Source: Bosea beijingensis (GTDB taxonomy: Bacteria > Pseudomonadota > Alphaproteobacteria > Rhizobiales > Beijerinckiaceae). Taken from it: a stretch of 64,000 nucleotides of DNA. The stretch's first letter is position 1; every line of letters starts with the position of its first letter. This document shows positions 18,910 through 28,212 of the stretch, one piece after another. The notes beneath the pieces are model-generated. The model did not search any database and had not been told where the DNA came from. It saw only the letters and a list, made by a program, of their open reading frames with translations. Made by a program: the position numbers and the translations under genes. The stretch spans positions 1,566,811 through 1,630,810 of the forward strand of contig NZ_CP132359.1 in the NCBI RefSeq assembly GCF_030758975.1. The letters run 5' to 3'.

Positions 18910-19274
18910 ACCCTATGGTATAGGCGCGGCGAGGGCGCAAACGGGAATCGTTTGCCGTCTGCCGTTTAGAGGCTGTTAGGGGCTATGGGAATGATCTGAT
19001 GAGGTCAAAACGACGGAGATGGGAGGAGCATTGCGCCGCCGATACCGCTGGTATCGGCAAGCGATGCGACGCTGCAGCTCCGTCGTTTTCACCTCACCCA
19101 AGGGGCGCGGCGCTTTTGCGCGACTGCCGTGTCGTTCTTCGTAGCAAGCCGGAAGGCTTGCGTCCTCGAACTCCCCGGCATTCACGCAAAATCGTCCGCG
19201 TCAGATCAATCCCATAGTCCCTAACAGCCTCAAATGTCCTTCCCCTGTCATTTTCGCAAGATTGTGAGCGGATC
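18910..19274. other. Divergent intergenic region lptF / pepA
   Basis: These 365 bp between divergent lptF and pepA are mostly filled by one palindromic repeat element (18969-19231, listed separately). The remaining 59 bp on the left and 43 bp on the right must carry the lptF and pepA promoters, or the element itself does. No open frame with a ribosome site is seen. Confidence 0.6.
18969..19231. repeat. MITE-like element with nested inverted repeats
   Basis: The 31-bp ends (18969-18999 and 19201-19231) are inverted copies differing at 2 positions, starting GAGGCTGTTAGGG. Inside lies a second inverted pair, 19001-19018 and 19078-19095 (17 of 18 match), and a central perfect 9-bp hairpin GCCGATACC/GGTATCGGC at 19038-19058. 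A 105-bp segment (19096-19200) occurs only in the right arm and carries its own hairpin (19144-19161). There is no transposase frame and no clear target-site duplication. The structure fits a non-autonomous mobile element or an intergenic palindromic repeat. Confidence 0.7.
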
Positions 19275-20768
19275 ATGTCGCAGCGCCTGAAGCTGGAGAT
19301 CAAAGCCCTGGATACCGTCGAGGGGCAGGACCTCGTGATCCTCGTTTCGGATGGTCTCGCCGTGCCCGGCGCGGCGCAGGAATGGGCCGGCGAGGGCGCC
19401 CAGGCGCTGCTGGCGCGGGCCGCCGCCGCCGAGCGCTTCAAGGGCAAGGCGCTGGCCGGGCTGACGCTGCCGTCCCCGGAGGGCGCCTCCTACGAGCGCC
19501 TGATTATCGTCGGCGTTGGAGCCAAGGACGACCGCGCCAAGCTCGATTTCGTCAAATTGGGCGGTGCCATTGCCGGACGGCTCGGCGCCGGTCGCAGCGC
19601 AGAGGTTATTCTGGCACTGCCGGAAGGCACGATCGAGGCGAAGCAGGCCGCCGATATCGCGCTCGGCCTCAGGCTGCGCGCCTATGCCTTCGACCGCTAC
19701 AAGACCAAGAGCAGGGACAAGGACGAGGCCGAGCCGCTGACGATCACGCTGCGCACGGCCGATCCGTCGGCCCTGAAGAAGGCTGTGAAGACCGCCGACG
19801 CCATCGCCGCCGGCGTGCTTCAGGCGCGCGACCTCGTCAACGAGCCGCCGAACGTCCTCTACCCCGCCGAATTCGCCGACCGCGCTGCCAAGCTCGAGAA
19901 GCTCGGCGTCGAGATCGAGATCCTCGACGAGAAGGCGATGAAGAAGATCGGCATGCGCGCGCTGCTCGGCGTCGGCCAGGGCTCGCGCCGGGAAAGCCGC
20001 GTCGCCATCATGCGCTGGAACGGCGCGAAGAAGGACGACAAGCCCGTCGCCTTCGTCGGCAAGGGCGTGACGTTCGACACCGGCGGCATCTCGCTGAAGC
20101 CGGGCGCCGGCATGGAGGACATGAAGGGCGACATGGCGGGCGCTGCCTGCGTCGTCGGCCTGATGCAGGCGCTCGCCGGCCGCAAGGCCAAGGTCAACGC
20201 CATCGGCGTGATCGGCCTCGTCGAGAACATGCCGGACGGCAACGCCCAGCGCCCCGGCGACATCGTGACCTCGCTCTCGGGCCAGACCATCGAGATCATC
20301 AACACCGACGCCGAAGGCCGGCTCGTTCTGGCGGATGTGCTCTGGTACACGCAGGAGCGCTTCGCGCCGCGTTTCATGATCAATCTGGCGACGCTGACCG
20401 GCGCGATCATGGTGGCGCTCGGCCAGGAGAATGCCGGCCTGTTCAGCAATGACGACGAGCTTTCCACCCGCCTGACGGCGGCGGGTCTGGCCACGGGCGA
20501 GACGGTCTGGCGCATGCCGCTCGGCAAGGGCTACGACAAGCTGATCGATTCGAAATTCGCCGACATGAAGAACTCGGCCGGCCGCTATGGCGGCTCGATC
20601 ACCGCGGCGCAGTTCCTGCAGCGCCATGTCAACGACACGCCCTGGGCGCATCTCGACATCGCGGGAACCGGAATGGCCGCCGCGAATTCGGAGATCAACC
20701 GCTCATGGGGGCCGGGCTGGGGCGTGCGCCTGCTCGACCGGCTGGTCGCGGACCATTACGAAGGCTGA
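19275..20768 (+). CDS. pepA: Leucyl aminopeptidase (M17)
   Basis: Cytoplasmic two-metal exopeptidase that removes N-terminal residues; in E. coli the same protein also binds DNA in Xer recombination. It has 497 residues, with an N-terminal macro-like domain (1-170) and a C-terminal catalytic domain holding [16 protein letters not shown] and the family signature NTDAEGRL at 343-350. Metal-binding Asp and Glu residues of these motifs are intact. holC follows after 48 bp on the same strand, a frequent pepA-holC arrangement. Confidence 0.97.
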   Translation: MSQRLKLEIKALDTVEGQDLVILVSDGLAVPGAAQEWAGEGAQALLARAAAAERFKGKALAGLTLPSPEGASYERLIIVGVGAKDDRAKLDFVKLGGAIAGRLGAGRSAEVILALPEGTIEAKQAADIALGLRLRAYAFDRYKTKSRDKDEAEPLTITLRTADPSALKKAVKTADAIAAGVLQARDLVNEPPNVLYPAEFADRAAKLEKLGVEIEILDEKAMKKIGMRALLGVGQGSRRESRVAIMRWNGAKKDDKPVAFVGKGVTFDTGGISLKPGAGMEDMKGDMAGAACVVGLMQALAGRKAKVNAIGVIGLVENMPDGNAQRPGDIVTSLSGQTIEIINTDAEGRLVLADVLWYTQERFAPRFMINLATLTGAIMVALGQENAGLFSNDDELSTRLTAAGLATGETVWRMPLGKGYDKLIDSKFADMKNSAGRYGGSITAAQFLQRHVNDTPWAHLDIAGTGMAAANSEINRSWGPGWGVRLLDRLVADHYEG

Positions 20769-20816
20769 TTCGTTTTCTGCGGAAGCGCCGATAACCCGTT
20801 CGGATATAAGGCTTCG

Positions 20817-21269
20817 ATGGCCGAGATCCTGTTCTTCCATCTGCAATCCCGCCCGCTGGAGCAGGTCCTGCCGACGATCCTCGACCGCGCCCTGTCGCGC
20901 GGCCAGAAGGTCGTCGTCCAGGTCGGCGGCCAGGAGCGCATGAGCGTGCTCGACGACCACCTCTGGACCTATGCGGATGAGAGCTTCCTGCCGCATGTCA
21001 CGGCTCTGGAGGCCGATGCGCCGGGTAACCCGGTCGTGCTGACCACGCAGGCGCATAATCCGAATGCCGCTGAGGTCCGGGTCTGCGCCGACGGGGTTCG
21101 CATTCCCGACGCAATGCAGGACTACGAGCGCGTCGTCCTGATATTCGATGGCGACGATCCCGAGGCGCTTGCTGCCGCCCGCGAGGATTGGAAGAAGGCC
21201 AGGGCCTCGGGCCATGCCGCCAGTTACTGGCAGCAGGACGATGCCGGCCGTTGGGAGAAGAAAGCGTGA
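20817..21269 (+). CDS. holC: DNA polymerase III subunit chi
   Basis: Clamp-loader accessory subunit that links the tau complex to SSB-coated lagging strand. At 150 residues it is normal for HolC. The N-terminal EILFFHLQSRPLEQVLPTIL, the VQVGGQERMSVLDDHLWTY segment and the Asn/Asp-rich LIFDGDDPEAL region match the family. Its stop overlaps the GTG start of the next lipoprotein gene, so pepA-holC-lipoprotein form one unit. Confidence 0.93.
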   Translation: MAEILFFHLQSRPLEQVLPTILDRALSRGQKVVVQVGGQERMSVLDDHLWTYADESFLPHVTALEADAPGNPVVLTTQAHNPNAAEVRVCADGVRIPDAMQDYERVVLIFDGDDPEALAAAREDWKKARASGHAASYWQQDDAGRWEKKA

Positions 21270-21676
21270 GACTGCCTGTTCTGTTGCTCTGCACCGCGGC
21301 CCTTGCCGGCTGCTCGGTCGATATGGGCGGTTTCGCCTTCCAGTCCGAGACGAAGGGCGGCGTCACCACGACCCGGACCGCCTCGGCCAGCGCCGGCATC
21401 TCGACGCAGGAGCCGGTCCTGACGCCGGAAGGCGAGTGCAGCGTCGGCGCCTCGCTCGATCCCTCGACCCGGCCGCTGCCGAAGGAGATCGCGCCGGGCA
21501 TCACCGAATGCGAACTGGTCAAGCTGAAGGGCGGGCGCCCGACCGATGTGCTCGTAGGCGAAAGCGGCAAGGGCCAGCGCGAGGTCCAGGTGCTCTATTC
21601 CGAGCCGGGCGGCCGCGAGATCTACCTGTTCACCGACAACCGCCTGACCCGCATCGTCAAGCCGGGGCAGGGGTGA
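21266..21676 (+). CDS. Small hypothetical lipoprotein
   Basis: A 136-residue protein with a lipoprotein signal: charged start, hydrophobic LPVLLLCTAALAGC and lipobox LAGC with Cys16, so it should be anchored in a membrane facing the periplasm. The mature part has no recognised domain but two more cysteines (GECSVG and ITECEL) that could form a disulfide. GTG 21266 overlaps the holC stop (GTGA) and has GGGAGAAG five bases upstream, which decides the start. Function unknown. Confidence 0.8.
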   Translation: MRLPVLLLCTAALAGCSVDMGGFAFQSETKGGVTTTRTASASAGISTQEPVLTPEGECSVGASLDPSTRPLPKEIAPGITECELVKLKGGRPTDVLVGESGKGQREVQVLYSEPGGREIYLFTDNRLTRIVKPGQG

Positions 21677-21698
21677 GACGGGGCGTCGCCTCTGCGCG

Positions 21699-21890
21699 CT
21701 AGCGGCTCGGACGTCGGGCTCGCTGGGCCATCAGCGATCTGAACAGCGGCGCGCAGCAGAGCGCGACGATCGCGCCCGTGACCGCCCAGCCCATCGCGCC
21801 GCCGCCGAGAACCTCCTGGCCGAGATAGGCTCCGCCAAAGCATCCGGCCAGAGCCAGTGGAACCTGCCAGAGTATCGTCGTGACGGACAT
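21699..21890 (-). CDS. Small membrane protein, 63 residues
   Basis: Two hydrophobic stretches (about 5-26 and 32-52) joined by a Gly-rich turn (LGGGAMGW), with a basic tail (RARRPSR), suggest a two-helix inner-membrane hairpin. The ATG at 21890 is preceded by AGGAGAAG at good spacing, which supports real translation. It lies tail to tail with the lipoprotein gene and 26 bp downstream of the MCE gene on the same strand, so it may be co-transcribed with it. Family not recognised. Confidence 0.65.
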   Translation of the reverse strand: MSVTTILWQVPLALAGCFGGAYLGQEVLGGGAMGWAVTGAIVALCCAPLFRSLMAQRARRPSR

Positions 21891-21916
21891 CGCGCTTCTC
21901 CTGACAGGCGCCTGTT

Positions 21917-23050
21917 CTACCGCGAACCGTTATATTGCGGGATGCGGTTCTTGCTGCCGAAAATGAGTCCTTGCGGGTCTCGATTCACGTTGCGCAGCGT
22001 ACGGTCGAAGCCGGAGAGGGAGCGGCTGCCGTCCGAGGTGAATGTTTCGACCTTTTGCCGCCCGCTTCCCGTGAACTGGATGATCGTCGCCGCCACGGCA
22101 GCCGAGCTCCGATCCAGATTTTCGGCGAGTGTGCGCAGGGATTTCGCGGCCTCGGCAACGTCTTCGAAGACGGTTTGTCCGTTTTCTCTCCCGGCACCGC
22201 TCAGGAAGGCTTGCGCGCCTTTCAACACGCCATCGACCTGATCGGCGGCCCGGTTGAGCTTTTCGCTCATCGAGGCAACGTTCCGCACGGTCTTGCCGAT
22301 ATCGGGAGCGGCGGCACTCAGCTTCGCGGCAAGGCGATCGGTATCAGCGATGACCGAAGCGATCCGATCCTTGTCGACGGATCGGAGGGGCTCCATGAAG
22401 CCGTCGCTGAAATTTTTCAGCTTGTCCGGAAGCGGAGTGATGAATTCGGCCGCCGAGCTGACGTTCTTCATGAGCTTTTCGACCTCGGACGAATTGCTGT
22501 TGAGCGTGGCCGACAGGTTCTCAATGTATCTGATCTTCTCGGTCACGGGCCCTGCATTGGCCTGGATTGCAGCGTCGATGCCGACGAGAGCTTCATCGAT
22601 GCCGTTCGCGATGGATTCGACCTTTTCGAAGATGCTCTCCGAGGATTCCGCGATGATCGTCGGAAGAGCCTGCCCCGGTCCGGCAACCAAGGGAGCAGCG
22701 GCGGCGCTGCCGCCACGAAGCTGCACGGCGACGATGCCGGCGAGACCCTGGCCTTCGAGGCGGGCGATCGTATCGACCCGCAGCGGGGCCGACTGGCTGA
22801 CCTTCAGGATGGCGTAGATCTGGCGCGGGTCATTCGGCTCGATATCGAGTTCCTTGACCTCGCCGACGCGCAGGCCATTGAAAAGCACGCTGGAGCCCCG
22901 GCCAAGGCCCGAGACCTTCCCATTGAAAACCACCCTGACGTCAATGGTGTCGCCTTGCCCCCTGCTGAACCAATAGCCGAGCCCGAACAGCGCAGCGAGC
23001 ACTGCCAGCGTAGCCAGCCCGATCAGCGCATGAGCTGCTCGCGATTGCAT
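21917..23050 (-). CDS. MCE/MlaD-family lipid-transport protein, orphan
   Basis: A 377-residue inner-membrane-anchored periplasmic protein: one N-terminal helix (about 8-28), a single MCE beta-barrel domain (about 35-115, VRVVFNGKVSGLGRGSSVLFNGLRVGEV), then a long helical region to the C-terminus. MCE proteins bind and pass phospholipids between membranes. The usual partners, the MlaE permease and MlaF ATPase, are normally next door but are absent here; the only neighbour is a small membrane protein. Codon third positions look less GC-rich than in neighbouring genes. It could act with a transporter encoded elsewhere. Confidence 0.88.
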   Translation of the reverse strand: MQSRAAHALIGLATLAVLAALFGLGYWFSRGQGDTIDVRVVFNGKVSGLGRGSSVLFNGLRVGEVKELDIEPNDPRQIYAILKVSQSAPLRVDTIARLEGQGLAGIVAVQLRGGSAAAAPLVAGPGQALPTIIAESSESIFEKVESIANGIDEALVGIDAAIQANAGPVTEKIRYIENLSATLNSNSSEVEKLMKNVSSAAEFITPLPDKLKNFSDGFMEPLRSVDKDRIASVIADTDRLAAKLSAAAPDIGKTVRNVASMSEKLNRAADQVDGVLKGAQAFLSGAGRENGQTVFEDVAEAAKSLRTLAENLDRSSAAVAATIIQFTGSGRQKVETFTSDGSRSLSGFDRTLRNVNRDPQGLIFGSKNRIPQYNGSR

Positions 23051-23204
23051 GAGCGGCGTTGTCTTTCTTTGCCCGGGCGAAACGGACCGGCCGTCTCCGG
23101 CCGGCCATCTGAGTCGGCAACATAGTCTACTGTCGCGACGGCCACGAGGTGATCGGGCGACCCATCCGCTTGTTTTCGTCCAACCCGCAGCGCATCATCG
23201 CGGC

Positions 23205-23543
23205 ATGACGAAGTATCTCATCTCCTTTCCGAGCGAGGCGATGGTGCTCTCGGAGGAGCAACTGGCCGCGGCCTCCGTCGATTCCCATGCCGTGATCGAG
23301 GAGGCGAAGGCGGCTGGCGTCTATGTCTTCGGCGGCGGGATCAACGAGCAGGTCGCCCCCGTGCTCGTCTCCGCGGATGGGGCGGTGTCCGGGCAGATCT
23401 ATCCCGGCAGCCGCCTCAATGGCGGGTTCGCGGTGCTGGAGGTGCCGACGCGCGAGGAGGCGGTGAAATGGGCGGAGAAGCTTGCGCGCGCCTGCCGCTG
23501 TTCGCAGGAACTTCGCGAATTCATGTACGACCCGGCCAGCTAG
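23205..23543 (+). CDS. YCII-related domain protein
   Basis: A 112-residue cytoplasmic protein with the dimeric alpha/beta-barrel YCII fold: MTKYLISFPSEAM at the start, a central His (DSHAVIEEAKAAGVYVFGGGI) and the GGFAVLEVPTREEAVKWAEKLA segment. Proteins of this type are often adjacent to ECF sigma factors, but none is seen here. Function is unknown beyond the fold. The ATG at 23205 is chosen because it starts the conserved domain; an extended frame upstream is not conserved-looking. Confidence 0.82.
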   Translation: MTKYLISFPSEAMVLSEEQLAAASVDSHAVIEEAKAAGVYVFGGGINEQVAPVLVSADGAVSGQIYPGSRLNGGFAVLEVPTREEAVKWAEKLARACRCSQELREFMYDPAS

Positions 23544-23659
23544 AGCGGCTGCGCTGCTATCGAAGATGCAGTGCCGACAACCACCACGCGACAAGCTAAA
23601 CTGAGACAAGCTCAGAAATGCGGCCGACGCCTCTAGAAGGCCATTGGAAATCATCGTCC

Positions 23660-23917
23660 ATGATCAGATTCGCTGTCGCTGCCGTGCTCGTCGTCGTTGC
23701 TGCCTTGGGCGTCGCCACTGACGTGCTGGCGGCAGGCTCTTGCCGCCCGACGCGAGATGGCAAGGACCGGATGGAAATGTCCGGCGGCTGCCCGAGCGGC
23801 TATGTCGTCCGCGGCGCCTGCTGCGAATCCGTCCGGCCGATCTCGCAACCCACCGGCGCGTATGCCTGCCCGGCCGGCACCATGCTGCGGCTCGGCGCCT
23901 GCGTCCCGCGCCAATAA
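23660..23917 (+). CDS. Small secreted six-cysteine protein
   Basis: An 85-residue protein with a Sec signal peptide (hydrophobic FAVAAVLVVVAALGV, likely cut near VLAA/GS at about 25). The mature part of about 60 residues contains six cysteines in a C...C...CC...C...C pattern, suggesting a disulfide-stabilised periplasmic domain. No known family is recognised. The ATG at 23660 is chosen because the signal peptide begins there; the ribosome site (TTGGAAATC) is weak. It stands alone between the YCII gene and the convergent ABC-F gene. Confidence 0.6.
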   Translation: MIRFAVAAVLVVVAALGVATDVLAAGSCRPTRDGKDRMEMSGGCPSGYVVRGACCESVRPISQPTGAYACPAGTMLRLGACVPRQ

Positions 23918-23959
23918 GCCGCCGGTCGCGACAGCGCCGTATCCAGGAAGCGTGAAGCC

Positions 23960-25831
23960 TCAGGCGCTCTCCAGCTCCTCGCCGAGCAGCAGCCACTCCT
24001 CCTCCGCCGCTGCCAGCGCTTCCGACAATTCCGCGCGCTGGCGCGAAAGCTGCAACGCCTTGTCCGGCTCGCGCGCGAAGGCGCCGTTGGCGAGCGCGGC
24101 ATCGACCTTCTCGATCAGCCCCGTCAGCTTGGCGATGCGCGCCTCGGCGAGGTTGAGCTTCTGCCTGAGCGGCCCCTGCGCCGCGCGCTTCGTCGCCGCT
24201 TCCTTGCGCTCGTCGGCCTTTGGCTTGGCGTTGGCGTCCGGTGCCGGCTTGCCGCGCTTCTCCGCCTTGGCGGCGCCCAGCACATAGGTGCGGTAGTCGT
24301 CCATGTCGCCGTCGAAATTCTTCACGGTGCCGCCGCCGACGAGCCAGAGCCGGTCGGCGCAGGCCTCGATCAGGAAGCGGTCGTGGCTGACGAGGATGAC
24401 GGCACCGGGATAGTCGTTGATCGCGGTGACCAGCGCGGTACGGCTGTCGATGTCGAGATGGTTGGTCGGCTCGTCGAGGATGAGCAGATGCGGCCCGTGG
24501 AAGGTCGCGAGACCCAGCATCAGGCGCGCCTTCTCGCCGCCGGAGAGCAGCTTGACTGGCGTGTCGGCCTTATTGGCGGGGAAGCCGATCTGCGCCGCCT
24601 TGGAGCGCACCTTCGCTTCCGGCGCATCCGGCATCAGGTCGCGCAGATGGCCGACCGGCGTGTCCTCGATGCGCAGTTCGTCGAGCTGGTGCTGGGCGAA
24701 ATAGGCCGTCTCCAGCTTGCTCGACTTCTTCATCTCGCCGGACATAGCGTCGAGACGCCCGCCGATCAGCTTGCAGAAGGTCGACTTGCCGTTGCCGTTC
24801 GAGCCGAGCAGCGCGATGCGGTCGTCCGGCGCCAGCGACAGGTTGAGCCGCGACAGCACCTTGCGCTCGCCATAACCGGCAGCCGCATCCTCCAGCACGA
24901 TCATCGGCGGCGAGAGCGGCTTCTCCGGGCCGGGGAAGACGAAGGGCTGCACGTCGCGGTCGACGATCGCGGCGATGGTCTGCATCTTCTCCAGCCGCTT
25001 GACGCGCGACTGCGCCTGCCGGGCCTTGGTCGCCTTGGCCTTGAAGCGGTCGACGAAGGACTGGAGGTGCTTGCGCTCGGCGTCCTGCTTCTCCTTGGCG
25101 CGGGCGAGCTGCATCTGCTTCTCGGCGCGCTGCTTCTCGAAGGAGGAATAGCCGCCGCGATAGAGCGTGAGCTTGCCCTGGTCGAGATGCATGATGTGGT
25201 CGACCGAGGTGTCCAGCAATTCGCGATCGTGGCTGATGACGATCACGGTATGCGGATAGCGCTCCAGATAGTCGTAGAGCCAGAGCGTGCCTTCGAGGTC
25301 GAGATAGTTGGTGGGTTCGTCGAGCAGCAGCAGGTCGGGCTCGGAGAACAGCACGGCCGCAAGCGCGACGCGCATGCGCCAGCCGCCGGAGAAATCGGAG
25401 CAGGGACGCTGCTGGGCCTCCTCGTCGAAGCCGAGCCCGTGCAGCACCATCGCCGCCCGCGCCGGCGCGGAATGCGCGCCGATATCGGCAAGCCGCGTGC
25501 CGATCTCGGCGATGCGATGCGGATCGGTCGCGGTCTCCGCTTCGGTCATCAGGGCCGTGCGCTCGGTATCGGCGGCAAGCACGACCTCGATCAGCGTCTC
25601 GGGTCCGCCCGGCGCTTCCTGCGCGACGCCGCCGATGCGCCGGCCCCTCGGCAGGCTGATATTGCCGCTCTCGGTGCCGAGATCGCCGGTAATGATCTTG
25701 AACAGCGTGGTCTTGCCGGTGCCGTTGCGGCCGACGAAGCCGACGCGCGCGCCATCGGGGATGGCGGCGCCGGTATGATCGAGCAGCAGGCGCTCGCCGA
25801 GACGGTAGGTGATGTCGTTGATCGTCAGCAT
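23960..25831 (-). CDS. ABC-F family ATPase
   Basis: A 623-residue soluble protein with two ATPase domains and no membrane segment, the ABC-F layout; members act on ribosomes or related assemblies. Walker A motifs are GRNGTGKTT (34-42) and GSNGNGKST (about 342-350), signatures DFSGGWRMRV and LLSGGEKAR, and Walker B segments LLLLDEPTNYLDL and LLILDEPTNHLDI. A charged linker (about 240-300) and a C-terminal coiled coil (about 560-620) are present. The pattern resembles the Uup/YheS groups; I cannot choose between them. Start 25831 is taken because the first beta-strand begins there. Confidence 0.93.
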   Translation of the reverse strand: MLTINDITYRLGERLLLDHTGAAIPDGARVGFVGRNGTGKTTLFKIITGDLGTESGNISLPRGRRIGGVAQEAPGGPETLIEVVLAADTERTALMTEAETATDPHRIAEIGTRLADIGAHSAPARAAMVLHGLGFDEEAQQRPCSDFSGGWRMRVALAAVLFSEPDLLLLDEPTNYLDLEGTLWLYDYLERYPHTVIVISHDRELLDTSVDHIMHLDQGKLTLYRGGYSSFEKQRAEKQMQLARAKEKQDAERKHLQSFVDRFKAKATKARQAQSRVKRLEKMQTIAAIVDRDVQPFVFPGPEKPLSPPMIVLEDAAAGYGERKVLSRLNLSLAPDDRIALLGSNGNGKSTFCKLIGGRLDAMSGEMKKSSKLETAYFAQHQLDELRIEDTPVGHLRDLMPDAPEAKVRSKAAQIGFPANKADTPVKLLSGGEKARLMLGLATFHGPHLLILDEPTNHLDIDSRTALVTAINDYPGAVILVSHDRFLIEACADRLWLVGGGTVKNFDGDMDDYRTYVLGAAKAEKRGKPAPDANAKPKADERKEAATKRAAQGPLRQKLNLAEARIAKLTGLIEKVDAALANGAFAREPDKALQLSRQRAELSEALAAAEEEWLLLGEELESA

Positions 25832-25988
25832 GGCGCGCCCGTTTAGGCTTGGGAGCGCCAAAAAGGCAATCGAAAGCCGGAACAAGCGGCCGATGTCACC
25901 GTTTCGTCAAAATCTCGCCTTGGGACGGCCCGCTCTGGCCATCACCCAAGGGAAACCGGGTCAACCGCGATTCGCTGAGGCTATCTCC

Positions 25989-26111
25989 ATGGATGCCCGC
26001 CTGTCCTACGCCAGTTCCCGCCGCGCTTCCGCTGCGGCGTCCCTCATGGTTCTCGTCGCGATCATCATCGGCAGCGCCGCAGCGCTCGCCGCTCTGGTGC
26101 CGCTGACCTGA
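25989..26111 (+). CDS. Single-pass membrane micropeptide, 40 residues
   Basis: A short frame with a basic, serine-rich start (ARLSYASSRRASAAAS) and one hydrophobic helix (about 19-38). TGAGG lies nine bases before the ATG, and third codon positions are mostly G or C, as in real genes here. It sits between the divergent ABC-F gene and coaD. No homologue is recognised; translation is plausible but unproven. Confidence 0.4.
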   Translation: MDARLSYASSRRASAAASLMVLVAIIIGSAAALAALVPLT

Positions 26112-26170
26112 GAGCGCCAAGCCTCTGATGCGGCTTGTCATTTTTCGGTCCAGCCGCTAACGCTGGCCCT

Positions 26171-26671
26171 ATGGCACGCATCGCTTTCTACACCGGCTCT
26201 TTCGATCCCGTGACCAACGGCCATGCCGACGTCATCGCGGCGGCCGCCGGACTCTGCGACAGGCTCGTCCTCGCGATCGGGGTTCATCCCGGCAAGACAC
26301 CGCTTCTGCCGGTCGAGCAGCGTGCCGATCTCTTGCGTCAGGTCGCCACGCCCTTGCTGGCCGCCAAGGGTGCCGCGCTCGATGTCGTGACCTTCGGCGA
26401 TCTCGCCGTCGACGCGGCGCGCCGGGCGGGAGCCTCGATCATCATCCGCGGCCTGCGCGACGGCAGCGACCTCGACTACGAGATGCAGATGGCCGGGATG
26501 AACGGCACCATGGCGCCGGATGTGCAGACCGTCTTCCTGCCGGCCTCGCCCGGCGTGCGCCATATCACCGCGACGCTGGTGCGCCAGATCGCGGCTATGG
26601 GTGGGGATGTCTCGCCCTTCGTGCCGGCCCCGGTGCTCGCCGCGCTGAAGGCGCGCTTCGCCAAGGGCTGA
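26171..26671 (+). CDS. coaD: Phosphopantetheine adenylyltransferase
   Basis: Catalyses the fourth step of CoA synthesis, adenylylating 4'-phosphopantetheine. It has 166 residues of the nucleotidyltransferase fold: [14 protein letters not shown] (about 8-21, with the T/HxGH-type motif), [21 protein letters not shown] and the C-terminal [16 protein letters not shown], which carries the ISSTLVR-like motif. The ATG at 26171 starts the conserved [13 protein letters not shown] segment. Confidence 0.97.
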   Translation: MARIAFYTGSFDPVTNGHADVIAAAAGLCDRLVLAIGVHPGKTPLLPVEQRADLLRQVATPLLAAKGAALDVVTFGDLAVDAARRAGASIIIRGLRDGSDLDYEMQMAGMNGTMAPDVQTVFLPASPGVRHITATLVRQIAAMGGDVSPFVPAPVLAALKARFAKG

Positions 26672-26837
26672 GCAGCACGATCTCCGGCGAAAGGCACATA
26701 ACTTCGCCATCTTCCGCCGCTTCCTGCTGATTTTGGTTTGCATTTTGCCGAGAGCGATGGTGTCTCTCAGCTAGGCCGACTCGCTCTTCGATCACCCGGC
26801 GCGATTCCGCGCGCAGGGCCCTCCGACAGGTTTTCCG

Positions 26838-28169
26838 ATGCGTCTTTCCCGCTATTTCCTGCCCCTTCTGCGCGACACGCCCAAGGAAGCGGAGATCGTC
26901 TCGCACCGGCTGATGCTGCGCGCCGGCATGATCCGCCAGCAATCCGCGGGCATCTATTCCTGGCTGCCGCTGGGCCTGCGCGTGCTGAACAAGATCAGCA
27001 ACGTCATCCGCGAGGAGCAGAATCGCTCGGGCGCCGCCGAGATCCTGATGCCGACGATCCAGTCGGCCGATCTCTGGCGTGAGAGCGGGCGCTACGACGC
27101 CTATGGCAAGGAGATGCTGCGCATCAAGGACCGGCATGATCGCGACATGCTCTACGGCCCGACCAACGAGGAGATGGTCACCGAGATCGTCCGCTCCTAC
27201 GTCAAGTCCTACAAGGACCTGCCGCTCAATCTCTACCACATCCAGTGGAAGTTCCGCGACGAGGTCCGCCCGCGCTTCGGCGTGATGCGTGGGCGCGAGT
27301 TCCTGATGAAGGACGCCTATTCCTTCGATCTCGACAAGGATGCGGCCCGGCACGCCTATAACCGCATGTTCACGGCCTATCTGCGCACCTTCGCGCGGCT
27401 TGGTCTGAAGGCGATCCCGATGAAGGCCGATACCGGCCCGATCGGCGGCGATCTCAGCCACGAGTTCATCGTGCTTGCCTCGACCGGCGAGAGCGAGGTC
27501 TTCTGCCACAGCGACTACCTGAACTTCGAGACGCCTGCCGCCGATACCGATTTCGACAGCGTCCCCGGCCTGCAGGGCGTCTTCGACAAGTGGACGAGCC
27601 TCTACGCCGCGACCGAGGAAATGCACGACAAGGCTGCTTTCGAGGCGGTTCCGGAAGACAAGCGCGTCTCGGCGCGCGGCATCGAGGTCGGCCATATCTT
27701 CTATTTCGGCACGAAATATTCCGAGCCGATGGGCGCGACGGTCGCCGGGCCGGATGGCCAGCCGGTGCTGCTGCATGGCGGCTCCTACGGCATCGGGCCG
27801 AGCCGCCTTGTCGCGGCGCTGATCGAGGCCGGCCACGACGAAGCCGGCATCGTCTGGCCCGAGGAGATCGCGCCCTTCGACATCGCCGTCATCAATCTCA
27901 AGGCCGGCGACGCGGCGACCGACGGCGCGGCCGAGCGCATTTACAAGGATTTGCTCGGCAAGGGCTACGACGCCGTGCTCGACGACACCGACGACCGGCC
28001 GGGCGCCAAGTTCGCGACCGCCGACCTGATCGGCGTGCCCTGGCAGATCATCGTCGGCCCGAAGGGGCTGGCCGAGGGCAAGGTCGAGATCAAGCGCCGC
28101 GCCGGCGGCGAGCGCGAACTCGTCTCGCTGGAAGCTGCGCTCGATCGCTTCAAAGGCAGGGCGGCGTGA
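26838..28169 (+). CDS. proS: Prolyl-tRNA synthetase, short alphaproteobacterial type
   Basis: Class II aminoacyl-tRNA synthetase that charges tRNA-Pro. At 443 residues it lacks the roughly 180-residue editing (INS) domain of the E. coli type, as is typical of alphaproteobacteria. Motif 1 is around [15 protein letters not shown], motif 2 around [25 protein letters not shown], and motif 3 around [15 protein letters not shown]; the anticodon domain is C-terminal. lolC and lolD follow on the same strand, a conserved order in Rhizobiales. Confidence 0.97.
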   Translation: MRLSRYFLPLLRDTPKEAEIVSHRLMLRAGMIRQQSAGIYSWLPLGLRVLNKISNVIREEQNRSGAAEILMPTIQSADLWRESGRYDAYGKEMLRIKDRHDRDMLYGPTNEEMVTEIVRSYVKSYKDLPLNLYHIQWKFRDEVRPRFGVMRGREFLMKDAYSFDLDKDAARHAYNRMFTAYLRTFARLGLKAIPMKADTGPIGGDLSHEFIVLASTGESEVFCHSDYLNFETPAADTDFDSVPGLQGVFDKWTSLYAATEEMHDKAAFEAVPEDKRVSARGIEVGHIFYFGTKYSEPMGATVAGPDGQPVLLHGGSYGIGPSRLVAALIEAGHDEAGIVWPEEIAPFDIAVINLKAGDAATDGAAERIYKDLLGKGYDAVLDDTDDRPGAKFATADLIGVPWQIIVGPKGLAEGKVEIKRRAGGERELVSLEAALDRFKGRAA

Positions 28170-28212
28170 CGGCGGACACCGTCATGACGACGCACCGGAT
28201 GGGAGTGGCCGC

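Noticed and set aside
16571-18940. 789-codon frame that seems to fuse lptF and lptG
   Set aside because: The N-terminal half is a shadow of lptF in another frame; LptF is encoded separately and lptG starts at 17662.
21905-21920. GTTC ... GAAC pair near 21912 as an SOS box
   Set aside because: It is an inverted pair with a 6-bp gap, not the GAAC-N7-GAAC direct repeat.
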